Below are positions 51,486-59,917 of a DNA stretch of 64,000 bases, in pieces. The DNA comes from Brooklawnia sp963780175. Lineage in GTDB: Bacteria > Actinomycetota > Actinomycetes > Propionibacteriales > Propionibacteriaceae. Position numbers and translations under genes: made by a program. The notes under the pieces were generated by a model that had not been told where the DNA came from, ran no database searches, and was given only the letters and a program-made list of their open reading frames with translations. The stretch's first letter is position 1, and each line of letters starts with the position of its first letter. Location: the NCBI GenBank assembly GCA_963780175.1, contig CAWAAT010000001.1, positions 248,001 through 312,000 on the forward strand, written 5' to 3'.

Positions 51486-52277
51486 GTGAGCCTGGGAGCC
51501 AGCAGCTACGCCTACTTCGATGAGCCGTTCGCCCTGATGGCCCACCGCGGCGGGTACTTGGAGCCCGACGATGCCGGGCGCGAGAACAGTCTGTACGCCT
51601 TCGGTCGCGCCGTCCAAGCGGGATACCACTATCTGGAGACCGACGTGCACTCCACGGCCGATGGTCACCTGATCGCGTTCCACGATGAGGTTCTCGATCG
51701 GGTCACGGACGCGACCGGAGTGGTGGCCGAACTGCCGCTGGACGCCGTGCTGGAGGCCCGGATCGATGGCCGCGACGAGATCCCCACGCTTGACTCCGTG
51801 CTGGAGAGCTTCCCCGAGGTTCGACTCAACATCGACATCAAGGCAGCGGGGGCCATCGAGCCGTTGGTCAGGACGCTGCGCGCCCATGGTGCCGAGGACC
51901 GGGTGTGCGTGGCCTCCTTCAGTGCGGCTCGCCTGCAACGATTCCGCCGTCTGACGCGAGCCCGGGTGGCAACCGGAATCGCGACACCGTCGGTGGCGTG
52001 GGCCGCCTATGTGCCGCTGCTGCCGAGCAGGCTGCCATTGTCGGGACAGGTCTTCCAGGTGCCGATCACCCAGCGCATTCGTGGCCGGCGCCTCCAGGTG
52101 CTCACCGCCGGGCTGATGGCTACTGCCCGGGCGCACGACGTCCGGGTGCACGTGTGGACGGTCAACGATGCCGAGCAGATGCGCGAATTGATCGATCTGG
52201 GGGTCGACGGACTGATCGTCGACCGGATCGACCTGCTGCGTGCTGTGGCGCTCGAGCGGGGGCTGTGGACGAGCTGA
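51486..52277 (+). CDS. Glycerophosphodiester phosphodiesterase
   Basis: A 263-residue cytoplasmic GDPD without signal peptide. It shows the catalytic HRGG motif, the metal-site LETDVHSTADG, the second catalytic His in FHDE, and the C-terminal VHVWTVNDAEQMRELIDLGVDGLIVDR. It releases glycerol 3-phosphate from lipid head groups. A TAGACT box sits 7 nt before the GTG start. A much longer frame upstream is an overlap artefact. Confidence 0.88.
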   Translation: MSLGASSYAYFDEPFALMAHRGGYLEPDDAGRENSLYAFGRAVQAGYHYLETDVHSTADGHLIAFHDEVLDRVTDATGVVAELPLDAVLEARIDGRDEIPTLDSVLESFPEVRLNIDIKAAGAIEPLVRTLRAHGAEDRVCVASFSAARLQRFRRLTRARVATGIATPSVAWAAYVPLLPSRLPLSGQVFQVPITQRIRGRRLQVLTAGLMATARAHDVRVHVWTVNDAEQMRELIDLGVDGLIVDRIDLLRAVALERGLWTS

Positions 52278-52302
52278 GAACCTCCGTTTTCACCCCGTAC
52301 GG

Positions 52303-52330
52303 GAAGAAACTGTGGTGCGCTGGTGTTGTT
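52303..52330 (+). promoter_or_regulatory. Candidate SigR/SigH-type promoter of rbpA
   Basis: GGGAAG (52303-52308) is followed after 19 bp by GTT (52328-52330), close to the thiol-stress sigma consensus GGAAT-N18-GTT. An alternative GTTG with 16 bp spacing also fits. In Streptomyces rbpA is a SigR target, which supports the reading. Confidence 0.4.
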
Positions 52331-52366
52331 CGAACAGTTCATGACCAGGTGGAGGGAGGCGGGACG

Positions 52367-52705
52367 ATGGCGGATCGTGCACTACGCGGCATGGGGTTGG
52401 GCGCCAAGAGCTTCGAGGACGAGGAAGGCATCGAGTTCGCGGCTCGTCGCACCCTCGGGTTCGACTGCGACAACGGCCACCACTTCGAGATGACGTTCTC
52501 GGTCGAAGCCGAACTGCCGGCAGCGTGGGAGTGCCCGCGTTGCGGCTCGCCCGCCCTGAGGAGTGATGGCACCCGCGCCGAGGAGAAGGACGTCAAGCCA
52601 CCCCGCACTCACTGGGACATGCTGCTGGAGCGTCGCTCCATCCCCGAACTTGAGGAACTGCTCGCCGAGCGGCTCGAAGAGGTCAGGCGAACCCCGCACT
52701 ACTGA
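52367..52705 (+). CDS. rbpA: RNA polymerase-binding protein RbpA
   Basis: A 112-residue RbpA: the N-terminal tail ADRALRGMGLGAKSFEDEEG, core FDCDNGHHFEMTFSVEAELPAAWECPRCG, and the sigma-interacting helix THWDMLLERRSIPELEELLAERL. It binds the housekeeping sigma factor and polymerase and stabilises open complexes. It is found only in actinobacteria. GGAGGGAGG lies upstream of the ATG. Its neighbour ppm is its usual neighbour in this phylum. Confidence 0.95.
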   Translation: MADRALRGMGLGAKSFEDEEGIEFAARRTLGFDCDNGHHFEMTFSVEAELPAAWECPRCGSPALRSDGTRAEEKDVKPPRTHWDMLLERRSIPELEELLAERLEEVRRTPHY

Positions 52706-52719
52706 GCCGCCGGGCGGAG

Positions 52720-53523
52720 TCACGACCTCTTGGCGATGTCCTTGACCTTGGCGTACTGCCTTTTGACAGCGGCACCGACGCCCTTGAGTTGGGTCCGCCG
52801 CTTGTCAATACCCCATTCAGTGGTGCGCATGAGCGCCTCACCGATGATGGACCCGCTCATCTTCGACACCCCCGCCTCACGATCGGGGAAGTGGATCGGC
52901 ACCTCCACCACCTTGCCGCCGGCCTCGAGGACCCGGCGCGTGATGTCCACCTGGAAGGTGTAGCCCTTCGAGGCCACATTGCTGAGGTCGATCGCCCGCA
53001 GGATGGGGGCGCGGAAGGCGTTGAAGCCACCCGTCGAGTCACGGACGGGCAGATCCATCACCAACTGAATCCACAGGTTGGCCGACCGGCTGAGCAGTTC
53101 ACGCGACTTCGACTGGGTAGTTGATCCGCCCTTGATCCACCGCGAACCCTTGACCATGTCCGCACCCTGCCGCCTCATGGCAGCCAGCATGTCGTAGATG
53201 ACCTCGGGCTGGTGGGAACCATCGGCGTCCATCTGGATCAGCACGTCGAAGCCGTACAGCAGTCCCCACTCGAAGCCGGCCAGGTACGCGGCGGCGAGGC
53301 CCCCCTTGCCGGGCCGATGCAGCACGTGGATGGAGGGGTCGGTTGCGGCCAGCCGGTCGGCGATGGCACCGGTTCCGTCGGGAGAGTTGTCGTCGACGAT
53401 CAGCACCTGCGCTGTGGGCACCGCCTGCTTGAGTCGGGTGATGATCGGCTCGATGTTCTCGGCCTCGTTGTAGGTGGGGGTGATCACCAGGACTCGGTCC
53501 AGGGGGTTCATGCGCTCTGCCAT
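52720..53523 (-). CDS. ppm1: Polyprenol monophosphomannose synthase
   Basis: A 267-residue GT2 enzyme of the DPM1 type: RVLVITPTYNEAENI, IVDDNSPDGTG, metal motif QMDADGSH, and VKGSRWIKGG. It transfers mannose from GDP-mannose to polyprenyl phosphate for lipoglycan and protein mannosylation. No acyltransferase domain is fused. TAGACT 7 nt before the ATG supports the start AERMNPLD. Confidence 0.92.
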   Translation of the reverse strand: MAERMNPLDRVLVITPTYNEAENIEPIITRLKQAVPTAQVLIVDDNSPDGTGAIADRLAATDPSIHVLHRPGKGGLAAAYLAGFEWGLLYGFDVLIQMDADGSHQPEVIYDMLAAMRRQGADMVKGSRWIKGGSTTQSKSRELLSRSANLWIQLVMDLPVRDSTGGFNAFRAPILRAIDLSNVASKGYTFQVDITRRVLEAGGKVVEVPIHFPDREAGVSKMSGSIIGEALMRTTEWGIDKRRTQLKGVGAAVKRQYAKVKDIAKRS

Positions 53524-53569
53524 GGGGCGGAGTCTAGTCCGCTGGAAGACGCCGTGAACCCGGGAGCGC

Positions 53570-54010
53570 TCAGCTCACCAGTGGGCGGTGTTTGAAGGCG
53601 GTGCGCAGCACGATGGTGGTGACGGTGGTGACTGACAGGTCGCGTCTGATCGTGTTGAGCAGTCCGTCGAGTTCCTCCGCGGAACCCACCTGGGCCAGAC
53701 AGAGATAGGAGGCGTTGCCAGCCACCGAGTAGCACGACGTGATCTGCGGCAGGCTGGCCAGCAGTTCTGGCGCCCGGTCTTCTTGCTCGGCGCCGAGGGG
53801 CTGGATCTCGATGAACGCTGTCAGAGCCCGCCCCACCTTAGCGGCGTTGATGTCAGCGCGATACCCGGTGATGAAACCGCTCTTCTCAAGTCGCCGGACC
53901 CGCTGCTGGGTCGCTGACGTGGAGAGCCCAACCTGGCGTCCCAGTTCAGTGAACGACATCCTGCCGTCGCGCGACAACAGGGCGAGGATCTGCTGGTCGG
54001 TCTGCTCCAT
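53570..54010 (-). CDS. Lrp/AsnC-family transcriptional regulator
   Basis: A 146-residue Lrp protein: helix-turn-helix QTDQQILALLSRDGRMSFTELGRQVGLSTSATQQRVRRLEKSGFITGY, then the RAM ligand-binding domain with CYSVAGNASYLCLAQV. The frame is open 14 codons further upstream, but the ATG at 54010 matches family length. It is divergent from the exonuclease gene, with a palindrome between them that is a likely self-binding site. Confidence 0.88.
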   Translation of the reverse strand: MEQTDQQILALLSRDGRMSFTELGRQVGLSTSATQQRVRRLEKSGFITGYRADINAAKVGRALTAFIEIQPLGAEQEDRAPELLASLPQITSCYSVAGNASYLCLAQVGSAEELDGLLNTIRRDLSVTTVTTIVLRTAFKHRPLVS

Positions 54011-54015
54011 GTGGT

Positions 54016-54030
54016 CATGGTGGCACCATG
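54016..54030. promoter_or_regulatory. Palindrome between the Lrp and exonuclease genes
   Basis: CATGGTG-G-CACCATG is a perfect 7 bp inverted repeat. It lies 5 bp from the lrp start and includes the ATG at 54028, so a bound protein would cover both starts. Confidence 0.5.
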
Positions 54031-54975
54031 TGGATTGTGCCTGACACACCAATCCTCATCGTGGATACCGCCTCGCTCTACTTCCGCGCGTACTACGGTG
54101 TCCCCACCACCCTGACGGATGCGCTCGGCCGACCGGTCAATGCCGTGTACGGACTGCTCGACATGCTGTCCCGGTTGATTGACCAGTACTCCCCCACCGC
54201 CGTGGTCTGCGCGTGGGACGACGACTGGCGTCCGCAGTGGCGGGTGGACCTGGTGCCGAGCTACAAGACCCATCGACTGGCCCCCGCCTCAATCCAGGAG
54301 GAAGCCGTGGAGGACGCCCTGGCCGCGCAGGTGCCCTGGATCGCCGACTGTCTGATCGCGGCGGGCCTGTGCGTGATCGGAGTGGCCGACTACGAGGCCG
54401 ATGATGTGGCGGGCACGATCGCTCATCAGGTGGCCGCCGCTGGAGGACGGGCGGTCATCGTCACGGGCGATCGAGACCTTTTCCAACTGGTGGGCGAGCA
54501 CGTGCAGGTGGCCTACATCGCTCGGGGCGTGGCCCGTCACGAGTTGGTGGATGACGCCTGGTTGGTGGCAAGGCACGGCGTGGTGGGCGCGCAGTACGCT
54601 GATTTGGCGACGCTGCGCGGCGACTCCTCCGACGGCTTGCCCGGGGTGGCAGGAATTGGGGAGAAGACCGCGACGACCCTGCTGGCCAGCTATCACGACC
54701 TGGACGGGGTGCTGGCGGCGGCAGCCGATCCCTCCTCTGGCATGACCCTCAAGCAACGTCTGCGGTTGTTGGACGCCAGCGACTACCTGGCGCGGGCGCG
54801 TCAGGTAGTCAGCACCGCCGATGTCGACCTGGGTGACTGGGACGCGGGTCAATGCTCAGGACGAGCCGACCTGGGACGATGCGCTGAGCTGGCCGTGCAG
54901 CACAACGTTCGCGGACCGATGGACAGACTGCTGAGGTCACTGGGCGTCGTCTCGGGCCAACACGTAGATGGCTGA
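54028..54975 (+). CDS. 5'-3' exonuclease (PolA N-domain family)
   Basis: A 315-residue stand-alone flap/5'-3' exonuclease: ILIVDTASLYFRAYYG, CAWDDDWRPQWR, DYEADDVAGTIA, IVTGDRDLFQLV, and the helix-hairpin-helix block RGDSSDGLPGVAGIGEKTATTLL. The clustered Asp metal ligands are intact. It is separate from DNA polymerase I, as in other actinobacteria. The start may be the GTG at 54037 (PDTPILIVD). The 3' end overlaps metW by 39 bp on the other strand. Confidence 0.88.
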   Translation: MWIVPDTPILIVDTASLYFRAYYGVPTTLTDALGRPVNAVYGLLDMLSRLIDQYSPTAVVCAWDDDWRPQWRVDLVPSYKTHRLAPASIQEEAVEDALAAQVPWIADCLIAAGLCVIGVADYEADDVAGTIAHQVAAAGGRAVIVTGDRDLFQLVGEHVQVAYIARGVARHELVDDAWLVARHGVVGAQYADLATLRGDSSDGLPGVAGIGEKTATTLLASYHDLDGVLAAAADPSSGMTLKQRLRLLDASDYLARARQVVSTADVDLGDWDAGQCSGRADLGRCAELAVQHNVRGPMDRLLRSLGVVSGQHVDG

Positions 54976-55554
54976 GCTGGCCAGCAGGTTGGCTCCGGAC
55001 TGACCGAGGGCCCGAGGTCGGCCACGCGGGGTCAGCGGGATCCGACTCTCGATGACCAGGCCGGTGTGGGCGAACAGCGGTTCGAGGTCGACCAGGGTTG
55101 CGTGGTGCAGGTTGGGGGTCGCGTACCAGCTGTAAGGCAGGTCGCGAGAGCGAGGCATGTGCCCCCCGAGCAGGCGCAGTCGGTGCCGCCAGTAGCCGAA
55201 GTTGGGCATCGAGACGATGATGCGTGGTGCGATCGTGCGCATCTGGGCGAGTGCCAGGTCAGGACGCAGAACCGCCTGCAGGGTTCGGCTCAGGACGACC
55301 ACGTCGTAGGAGTCGGGGCCGAACAGATCCAGTTGCGAATCGAGGTCCAGCTCGATCAGGGGCACCCCACGTCCGATGGCTGCGAGCACCGCCTCCGGCT
55401 CACGCTCCACCCCTGTGCCCGTGCATTCGCGCCGGTGGATGAGCCAGTTCAGCAATTCGCCGTCCCCACAACCTAGATCGAGAACCCTTGACCTGGCGTG
55501 GATCTGGCGCGCGACCACCCGGAGGTCCTCGCGAAGGACGATGGCGTTGGTCAT
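54937..55554 (-). CDS. metW: Methionine biosynthesis protein MetW
   Basis: A 205-residue class I methyltransferase-fold protein: SAM motif VLDLGCGDGELLNWL, then MPNFGYWRHRLRLLGGHMPRS and LPYSWYATPNLHHAT, the hallmark MetW block. It works with MetX in homoserine acetylation in organisms where both are present. The start overlaps the metX stop (ATGA), completing a metY-metX-metW operon. Confidence 0.92.
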   Translation of the reverse strand: MTNAIVLREDLRVVARQIHARSRVLDLGCGDGELLNWLIHRRECTGTGVEREPEAVLAAIGRGVPLIELDLDSQLDLFGPDSYDVVVLSRTLQAVLRPDLALAQMRTIAPRIIVSMPNFGYWRHRLRLLGGHMPRSRDLPYSWYATPNLHHATLVDLEPLFAHTGLVIESRIPLTPRGRPRALGQSGANLLASSAIYVLARDDAQ

Positions 55555-56711
55555 GACCGCCCCCAGACGGTGGCTTTGTGGTCGACGGGCGCCTCCAGGA
55601 AGGCGCGCACCGTGTCCAGGTAGGTGTCGATGGTGAGCAGGAAGGAATCGTGGCCCCAGGGTGAACGGATGTCGCGGAAGGTGACCGGGAGTTCCGCCGA
55701 CACCAGGTGTCGCACGATCCGGCGGCTGTGCGATGTCGAGAACCGCCAGTCCGAGTCGAAGCTCAGCACCAGGAAGCGGACAGGGTCGCTGCTCACCAAT
55801 TCGAGCGCCTGGTCGGCGGCGAACGGATCGAAATAGTCCATCACCCTGGTCAGGTAGAGGTAGGACAAGGCATCGAAGCGGTCCAGGAAGACCTTCCCCT
55901 GGTGCTCGAGGTATCCCTCGACCGCGAAGTCGACACCGAAGCCAGGTGACGACTCCTCGCGTTGGGTGGCGCGTCCGAACTTGGACTGGAAGCCCTCCTC
56001 GGAGGTGTAGGTGATGTGCGCCATCATCCTGGCGATCGCCAGTCCCACGTTCGGATTGACGTCATGGGCCGCGAAACGTCCGTCAAAGAAGTGCTCGTCG
56101 CGCATGATGGCTTGGCGTCCGACGGCAGAGAAGGCGATGTTCTGGGCCGTCAAGCGGCTCGATGCGGCGATCACGACGGCGTTGTCAAGGTCGGCGGGAT
56201 GGCTCAGTGCCCACTGCAAGACCTGCATGCCCCCCAGCGAGCCTCCCACCGCGGCGTGCAGCCGGGGCACCCCCAGGTGCTTGAGCAGTGCCCGGTGCAC
56301 GGTGACGAAGTCCGCCATGTCCAGCAGTGGGAAGTCCAGTCCCCAGGCCTGCCCCGTGGACGCCTTGATCGAGCTCGGTCCAGTGGTGCCCTGACATCCC
56401 CCCAGCAAGTTGGACGAGATGACGAACCAACGGTTGGTGTCGACGGCCTTGCCGGGCCCGATCATGGTGTCCCACCAGCCCGGACGAGGCTCGCCCTGGT
56501 GCCAGCCGGCTGCGTGGGCGTCGCCGGTCAGGGCGTGGCAGATGTAGATCGCGTTGCTGCGATCGGCGTTCAGTGTGCCGTAGGTCTCGTAGGCCACCAC
56601 CACGTCGTCCAGGCGCTCGCCGCTGGCCAGCACCAGGGGTCGCCTGGCGTCGAAGAGCTGGACGCTGTGGGTGCTGACCACCCCGACGCCGTCGCCGAAC
56701 CGGGCCATCAA
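55551..56711 (-). CDS. metX: Homoserine O-acetyltransferase
   Basis: A 386-residue alpha/beta hydrolase: LASGERLDDVVVAYETYGTLNADRSNAIYICHALTGD, the nucleophile Ser in GGSLGGMQVLQWA, Asp in SFDSDWRFSTSHS, and His in WGHDSFLL. It acetylates homoserine with acetyl-CoA for MetY. Overlaps by 4 bp at both ends show coupled translation. Confidence 0.94.
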   Translation of the reverse strand: MMARFGDGVGVVSTHSVQLFDARRPLVLASGERLDDVVVAYETYGTLNADRSNAIYICHALTGDAHAAGWHQGEPRPGWWDTMIGPGKAVDTNRWFVISSNLLGGCQGTTGPSSIKASTGQAWGLDFPLLDMADFVTVHRALLKHLGVPRLHAAVGGSLGGMQVLQWALSHPADLDNAVVIAASSRLTAQNIAFSAVGRQAIMRDEHFFDGRFAAHDVNPNVGLAIARMMAHITYTSEEGFQSKFGRATQREESSPGFGVDFAVEGYLEHQGKVFLDRFDALSYLYLTRVMDYFDPFAADQALELVSSDPVRFLVLSFDSDWRFSTSHSRRIVRHLVSAELPVTFRDIRSPWGHDSFLLTIDTYLDTVRAFLEAPVDHKATVWGRS

Positions 56712-58009
56712 CGGGCGGTGGCGGCGAGGGCCTGATCGAGATCGGCGATGATGTCGTCGATGTTCTCGATGCCGATCGACAGCCGCACCATCTCTGGTGC
56801 CACCCCGGCTGCCTTCAGTTCCTCGTCGTTAAGCTGCGAATGGGTGGTGGAGGCGCTGTGGATGACCAGGGACTTGGCATCACCGATGTTGGCCAGATGG
56901 CTGAACAGCTGCAGGGCCTCGACGAAGGTGCTGCCCGCGTCGCGTCCGGACGTGAGCCCGAAGCTGACCAGACCGCCGTAACCCTTGCCGGTCAGCACCC
57001 TGTCGCTGACCGCACGATAGGGGCTGTCGTCAAGTCCCGGATAGTTCACCCAGGCGACCTGCTCGTGGTTGCGTAGATACTGGGCCACGGCGAGCGCATT
57101 CTGGCAGTGCCTGTCCATCCGGACGTGCAGGCTCTCGATGCCCTGCAGAATGATCCAGGCGTTCATCGGCGAGATCGTGGCACCGGTGTTGCGCATCAGC
57201 ACCGTCCTCGCCCGCATGATGTAAGCGGCCGGCCCGGCGGCCTGTGTCCACACCACGTCATGGTAGGACGCGTCCGGCCCGGCCAGCATGCCGAAGCGTT
57301 CGGCGTGGGAGTCCCAGTCGAAGGTCCCGGCATCGACAATTGCCCCGCCCATGGACGTGCCGTGTCCGCCCATGTACTTGGTGGTCGAGTGCACCACGAC
57401 GTCGGCCCCAAGCTCGATGGGCCGGCACAGGTAGGGGGTGGGAACGGTGTTGTCGACAATGAGCGGCAGCCCGAGAGCGTGTGCCTCGGTAGCCCAGGCC
57501 GCGACGTCGATAACGTTGAGATTGGGATTGCAGATGGTCTCACCGAAGACCAGCCGGGTGCGCTCGTCCACCAGATCAGCCAAGCCAGCGGGGTTGTCGG
57601 GATCGATCAAACGGCACTCGATACCGAATTGTCTGAGGGTGTGGGTGAACAGCGCGAACGTCCCCCCGTAAAGGGTGGACAGGGCGACGATATTGTCACC
57701 GGTGCCTGTCAGGTTGAGGACCGAATAGGTGACGGCAGCCGCCCCGGTCGCGGTGGCCAGCGCCGCCAGTCCTCCCTCGAGTGCGGCGATCCGCTTCTCG
57801 TAGACATCCTGGGTGGGGTTCATCAGGCGGGTGTAGATGTTTCCCGGAGTGGCAAGGGCGAACAGGTCGGCCGCATGTTGCGAGTCATCGAACGTGTAGG
57901 CGACCGTCTGGTAGATCGGCACCGCCCGGGCGTTCGTGGCAGGGTCGGACTGCTCTTGGCCGGCGTGCACGGCGAGCGTCTCGAGCTGGTATTTCGGGCT
58001 ATCGGACAT
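56708..58009 (-). CDS. metY: O-acetylhomoserine sulfhydrylase
   Basis: A 433-residue PLP enzyme of the Cys/Met group: YQLETLAVHAGQEQSDPATNARAVPIYQT, the PLP Lys in HSTTKYMGGHG, and VSFGLTSGRDAG. It makes homocysteine from O-acetylhomoserine and sulfide, the direct sulfhydrylation route. It is first of the met operon, 62 bp after the binding-protein gene on the same strand. I see no SAM riboswitch or cysteine leader in that gap. Confidence 0.93.
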   Translation of the reverse strand: MSDSPKYQLETLAVHAGQEQSDPATNARAVPIYQTVAYTFDDSQHAADLFALATPGNIYTRLMNPTQDVYEKRIAALEGGLAALATATGAAAVTYSVLNLTGTGDNIVALSTLYGGTFALFTHTLRQFGIECRLIDPDNPAGLADLVDERTRLVFGETICNPNLNVIDVAAWATEAHALGLPLIVDNTVPTPYLCRPIELGADVVVHSTTKYMGGHGTSMGGAIVDAGTFDWDSHAERFGMLAGPDASYHDVVWTQAAGPAAYIMRARTVLMRNTGATISPMNAWIILQGIESLHVRMDRHCQNALAVAQYLRNHEQVAWVNYPGLDDSPYRAVSDRVLTGKGYGGLVSFGLTSGRDAGSTFVEALQLFSHLANIGDAKSLVIHSASTTHSQLNDEELKAAGVAPEMVRLSIGIENIDDIIADLDQALAATAR

Positions 58010-58071
58010 TCGGTGCTCACTCTTGTGTCAGTCCTGGGCAGGTCTCACCTAGGCTACCCAAGCCCGCTCAC

Positions 58072-59085
58072 TCAACCAGTGATGTCCGCCGTGAACGCCT
58101 CGCGGGCCGGTACCGGCGAGGAGACCAGTTCATGCTCGACGAAGAACGCCGCCATGGCCTCCCAACGCAGCCGGTCCTGGCTTCCGAACTGGTCGCCGAA
58201 CAACTTCGTGGTCGCCTTGAGCACCGCCAGAGCGTGGGACTGCTGTTCGGGACCGGTCAGGGTGGGGACGTATGCGACGGCGATCTGGACGGCCTGCTCG
58301 GGGTCGGAGACACACAGCTGGGCACCCCGGGCGGCGGCCCGAACCATGGCCCTCAGGTCTTCGGGGCGCGCATCAACAGTGACGTCCAGTGCGCCGAATC
58401 CGACGCTGACCAGCGGCGGGTCGGCCAGCGTGAGGGTGCGGATCGCGAAGCCGCCTTCAGCGAAACGCACCACGTCGTTGTTGAGGAACCCCACGACGGA
58501 GTCGACCTGCGCCTCGGTCAGGCCGGCGTATTGCGTGTAGCCGATGGACTTGATGTCCACGTCCGCGGGTGTCAGCCCTGCCTCGGCCAGCGCCGCCAGA
58601 AGGAAGAACCAGTTCTCGCCGTACTGGCCGGGCAGGCCGATGGTGTGACCTTTGAGGTCGGCGAACGACTGGATCGCCGAATCGGCCGGTACGATGAGGG
58701 CCACCGGGTACTGCTGGTAGACGGTGGCGAAGCTGCGGACGGGGATCTGCTGGCTGCGACCCTGCAACATCTCACCACCGCCGGCGAAGACGACGTCCTC
58801 GTCACCGGTCTGCAAAGCGCCGAGCAGCTTCTCCTGGGCGCCGTGGTGGCGCAGGGTCACGTCAAGGCCCTCCTCGGTGAACCAACCGAAGTGGTGGGCC
58901 ACGTAGAGCGGGGCGAACTGGATGTCGGGCACATACGTCAGACCGACGGTGAGTTTCGATGCAGGGGCTGGGGAACTCGGCGAGGGGATGGCGGACGATC
59001 CGGGCGCCCCGTCGTCCGGCGTGCAGGCAGCCAGCCCGGTGAGCAAGGCTGCGCCGATCAGGGTTCGACGGGTCACGGTCGACAT
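58072..59085 (-). CDS. ABC transporter substrate-binding lipoprotein (NMT1/SsuA-type)
   Basis: A 337-residue lipoprotein with a twin-arginine-like n-region (TVTRRTLIGAALLTGLAAC, Cys21) and an NMT1/THI5-type domain: LTVGLTYVPDIQFAPLYVAHHFGWFTEEGLDVTLRHHGAQEKLLGALQTGDEDVVFAGGGEML. Relatives bind pyrimidine precursors of thiamine, riboflavin, or sulfonates. It overlaps the permease gene by 13 bp. Position just before metY hints at a sulfur role, but the ligand is unknown. Confidence 0.85.
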   Translation of the reverse strand: MSTVTRRTLIGAALLTGLAACTPDDGAPGSSAIPSPSSPAPASKLTVGLTYVPDIQFAPLYVAHHFGWFTEEGLDVTLRHHGAQEKLLGALQTGDEDVVFAGGGEMLQGRSQQIPVRSFATVYQQYPVALIVPADSAIQSFADLKGHTIGLPGQYGENWFFLLAALAEAGLTPADVDIKSIGYTQYAGLTEAQVDSVVGFLNNDVVRFAEGGFAIRTLTLADPPLVSVGFGALDVTVDARPEDLRAMVRAAARGAQLCVSDPEQAVQIAVAYVPTLTGPEQQSHALAVLKATTKLFGDQFGSQDRLRWEAMAAFFVEHELVSSPVPAREAFTADITG

Positions 59086-59873
59086 CTTCTTCTCCTAGCT
59101 GAGGACGCGAACGGGTTGGCCAGCCATTCGATGCCGGTCATGGCGAGGTAGATGGCGATGGCGAGGACACACAGCACCACCAACGTAGTGAACAGCCCGG
59201 TCGTATCGCTGGACTGCGCTTGGACGGCGAGTCGCTGGCCGAGCCCGTCGCCACCCATCACCAGTTCGCCGACGACCGCGCCGGTGATGGACAGCGTGAA
59301 GCCGTTCCGCAGTCCGGTGAGGGTGGCCGGCAGCGCCAGTGGCCACTCGATCCAGCGCGCCAGCTGGTTGGGCCCGGCTCCGTCGACCCGTGCGGCGTCA
59401 ATGACATCACGATCGATGCTGCGCAGGCCGAGCGCCGTGGCCAGCACCATGGGAAAGAAGACCATGATCGCGCACAGCAACACCACCGGGAGCATGCCGT
59501 AGCCCACCCAGATGACCAGCAGAGGTGCGACGGCCACCGACGGAACAGCCTGAGAGGCTGCGAGGTAGGGGGCGACGGTGGCCTCGGCCACCTGGACATG
59601 AGAGATCAGATAGGCGATGGGCAATGCGATCGTCAGGGCCAACAAGCAACCCAGCAGGGACTCGGTGATGGTCACCAGAGTCGGTGGCCAGAGCCGTCCA
59701 GCGGCCCCGTCGGTGACCAGTCGCACGACGACGGACCCGGGGGTCGGCAGCAGGTTACGGGGAATGGTGCCGGAGTGCGCCGTCGCCGCCCAGCCGCCGA
59801 TCAGCAGGACGGCTGCGACCACAGGCGCGACAAGGCGCAACCCCAGGGGGGCGCTTCGTCGGAGCTGGGCCAT
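59073..59873 (-). CDS. ABC transporter permease (SsuC/ThiX-type)
   Basis: A 266-residue permease with about six membrane segments and the coupling-loop EAA motif (RVDGAGPNQLARWIEWPLALPATLTGLRNGFTLSI). The start was set at AQLRRSAPLGLRL. The much longer frame upstream is antisense overlap of the MFS gene. No ATPase gene accompanies it, so the ATPase must be shared or located elsewhere. Confidence 0.85.
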   Translation of the reverse strand: MAQLRRSAPLGLRLVAPVVAAVLLIGGWAATAHSGTIPRNLLPTPGSVVVRLVTDGAAGRLWPPTLVTITESLLGCLLALTIALPIAYLISHVQVAEATVAPYLAASQAVPSVAVAPLLVIWVGYGMLPVVLLCAIMVFFPMVLATALGLRSIDRDVIDAARVDGAGPNQLARWIEWPLALPATLTGLRNGFTLSITGAVVGELVMGGDGLGQRLAVQAQSSDTTGLFTTLVVLCVLAIAIYLAMTGIEWLANPFASSARRRRCRP

Positions 59874-59917
59874 CGTCGGCACTATACCAGCGGCCCCGGA
59901 CAGCCCTCCGAGGAGGA

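Noticed and set aside
58010..58071. SAM riboswitch or cysteine leader upstream of metY
   Set aside because: The 62 bp gap is too short for known SAM riboswitch classes and contains no Cys-rich short ORF.
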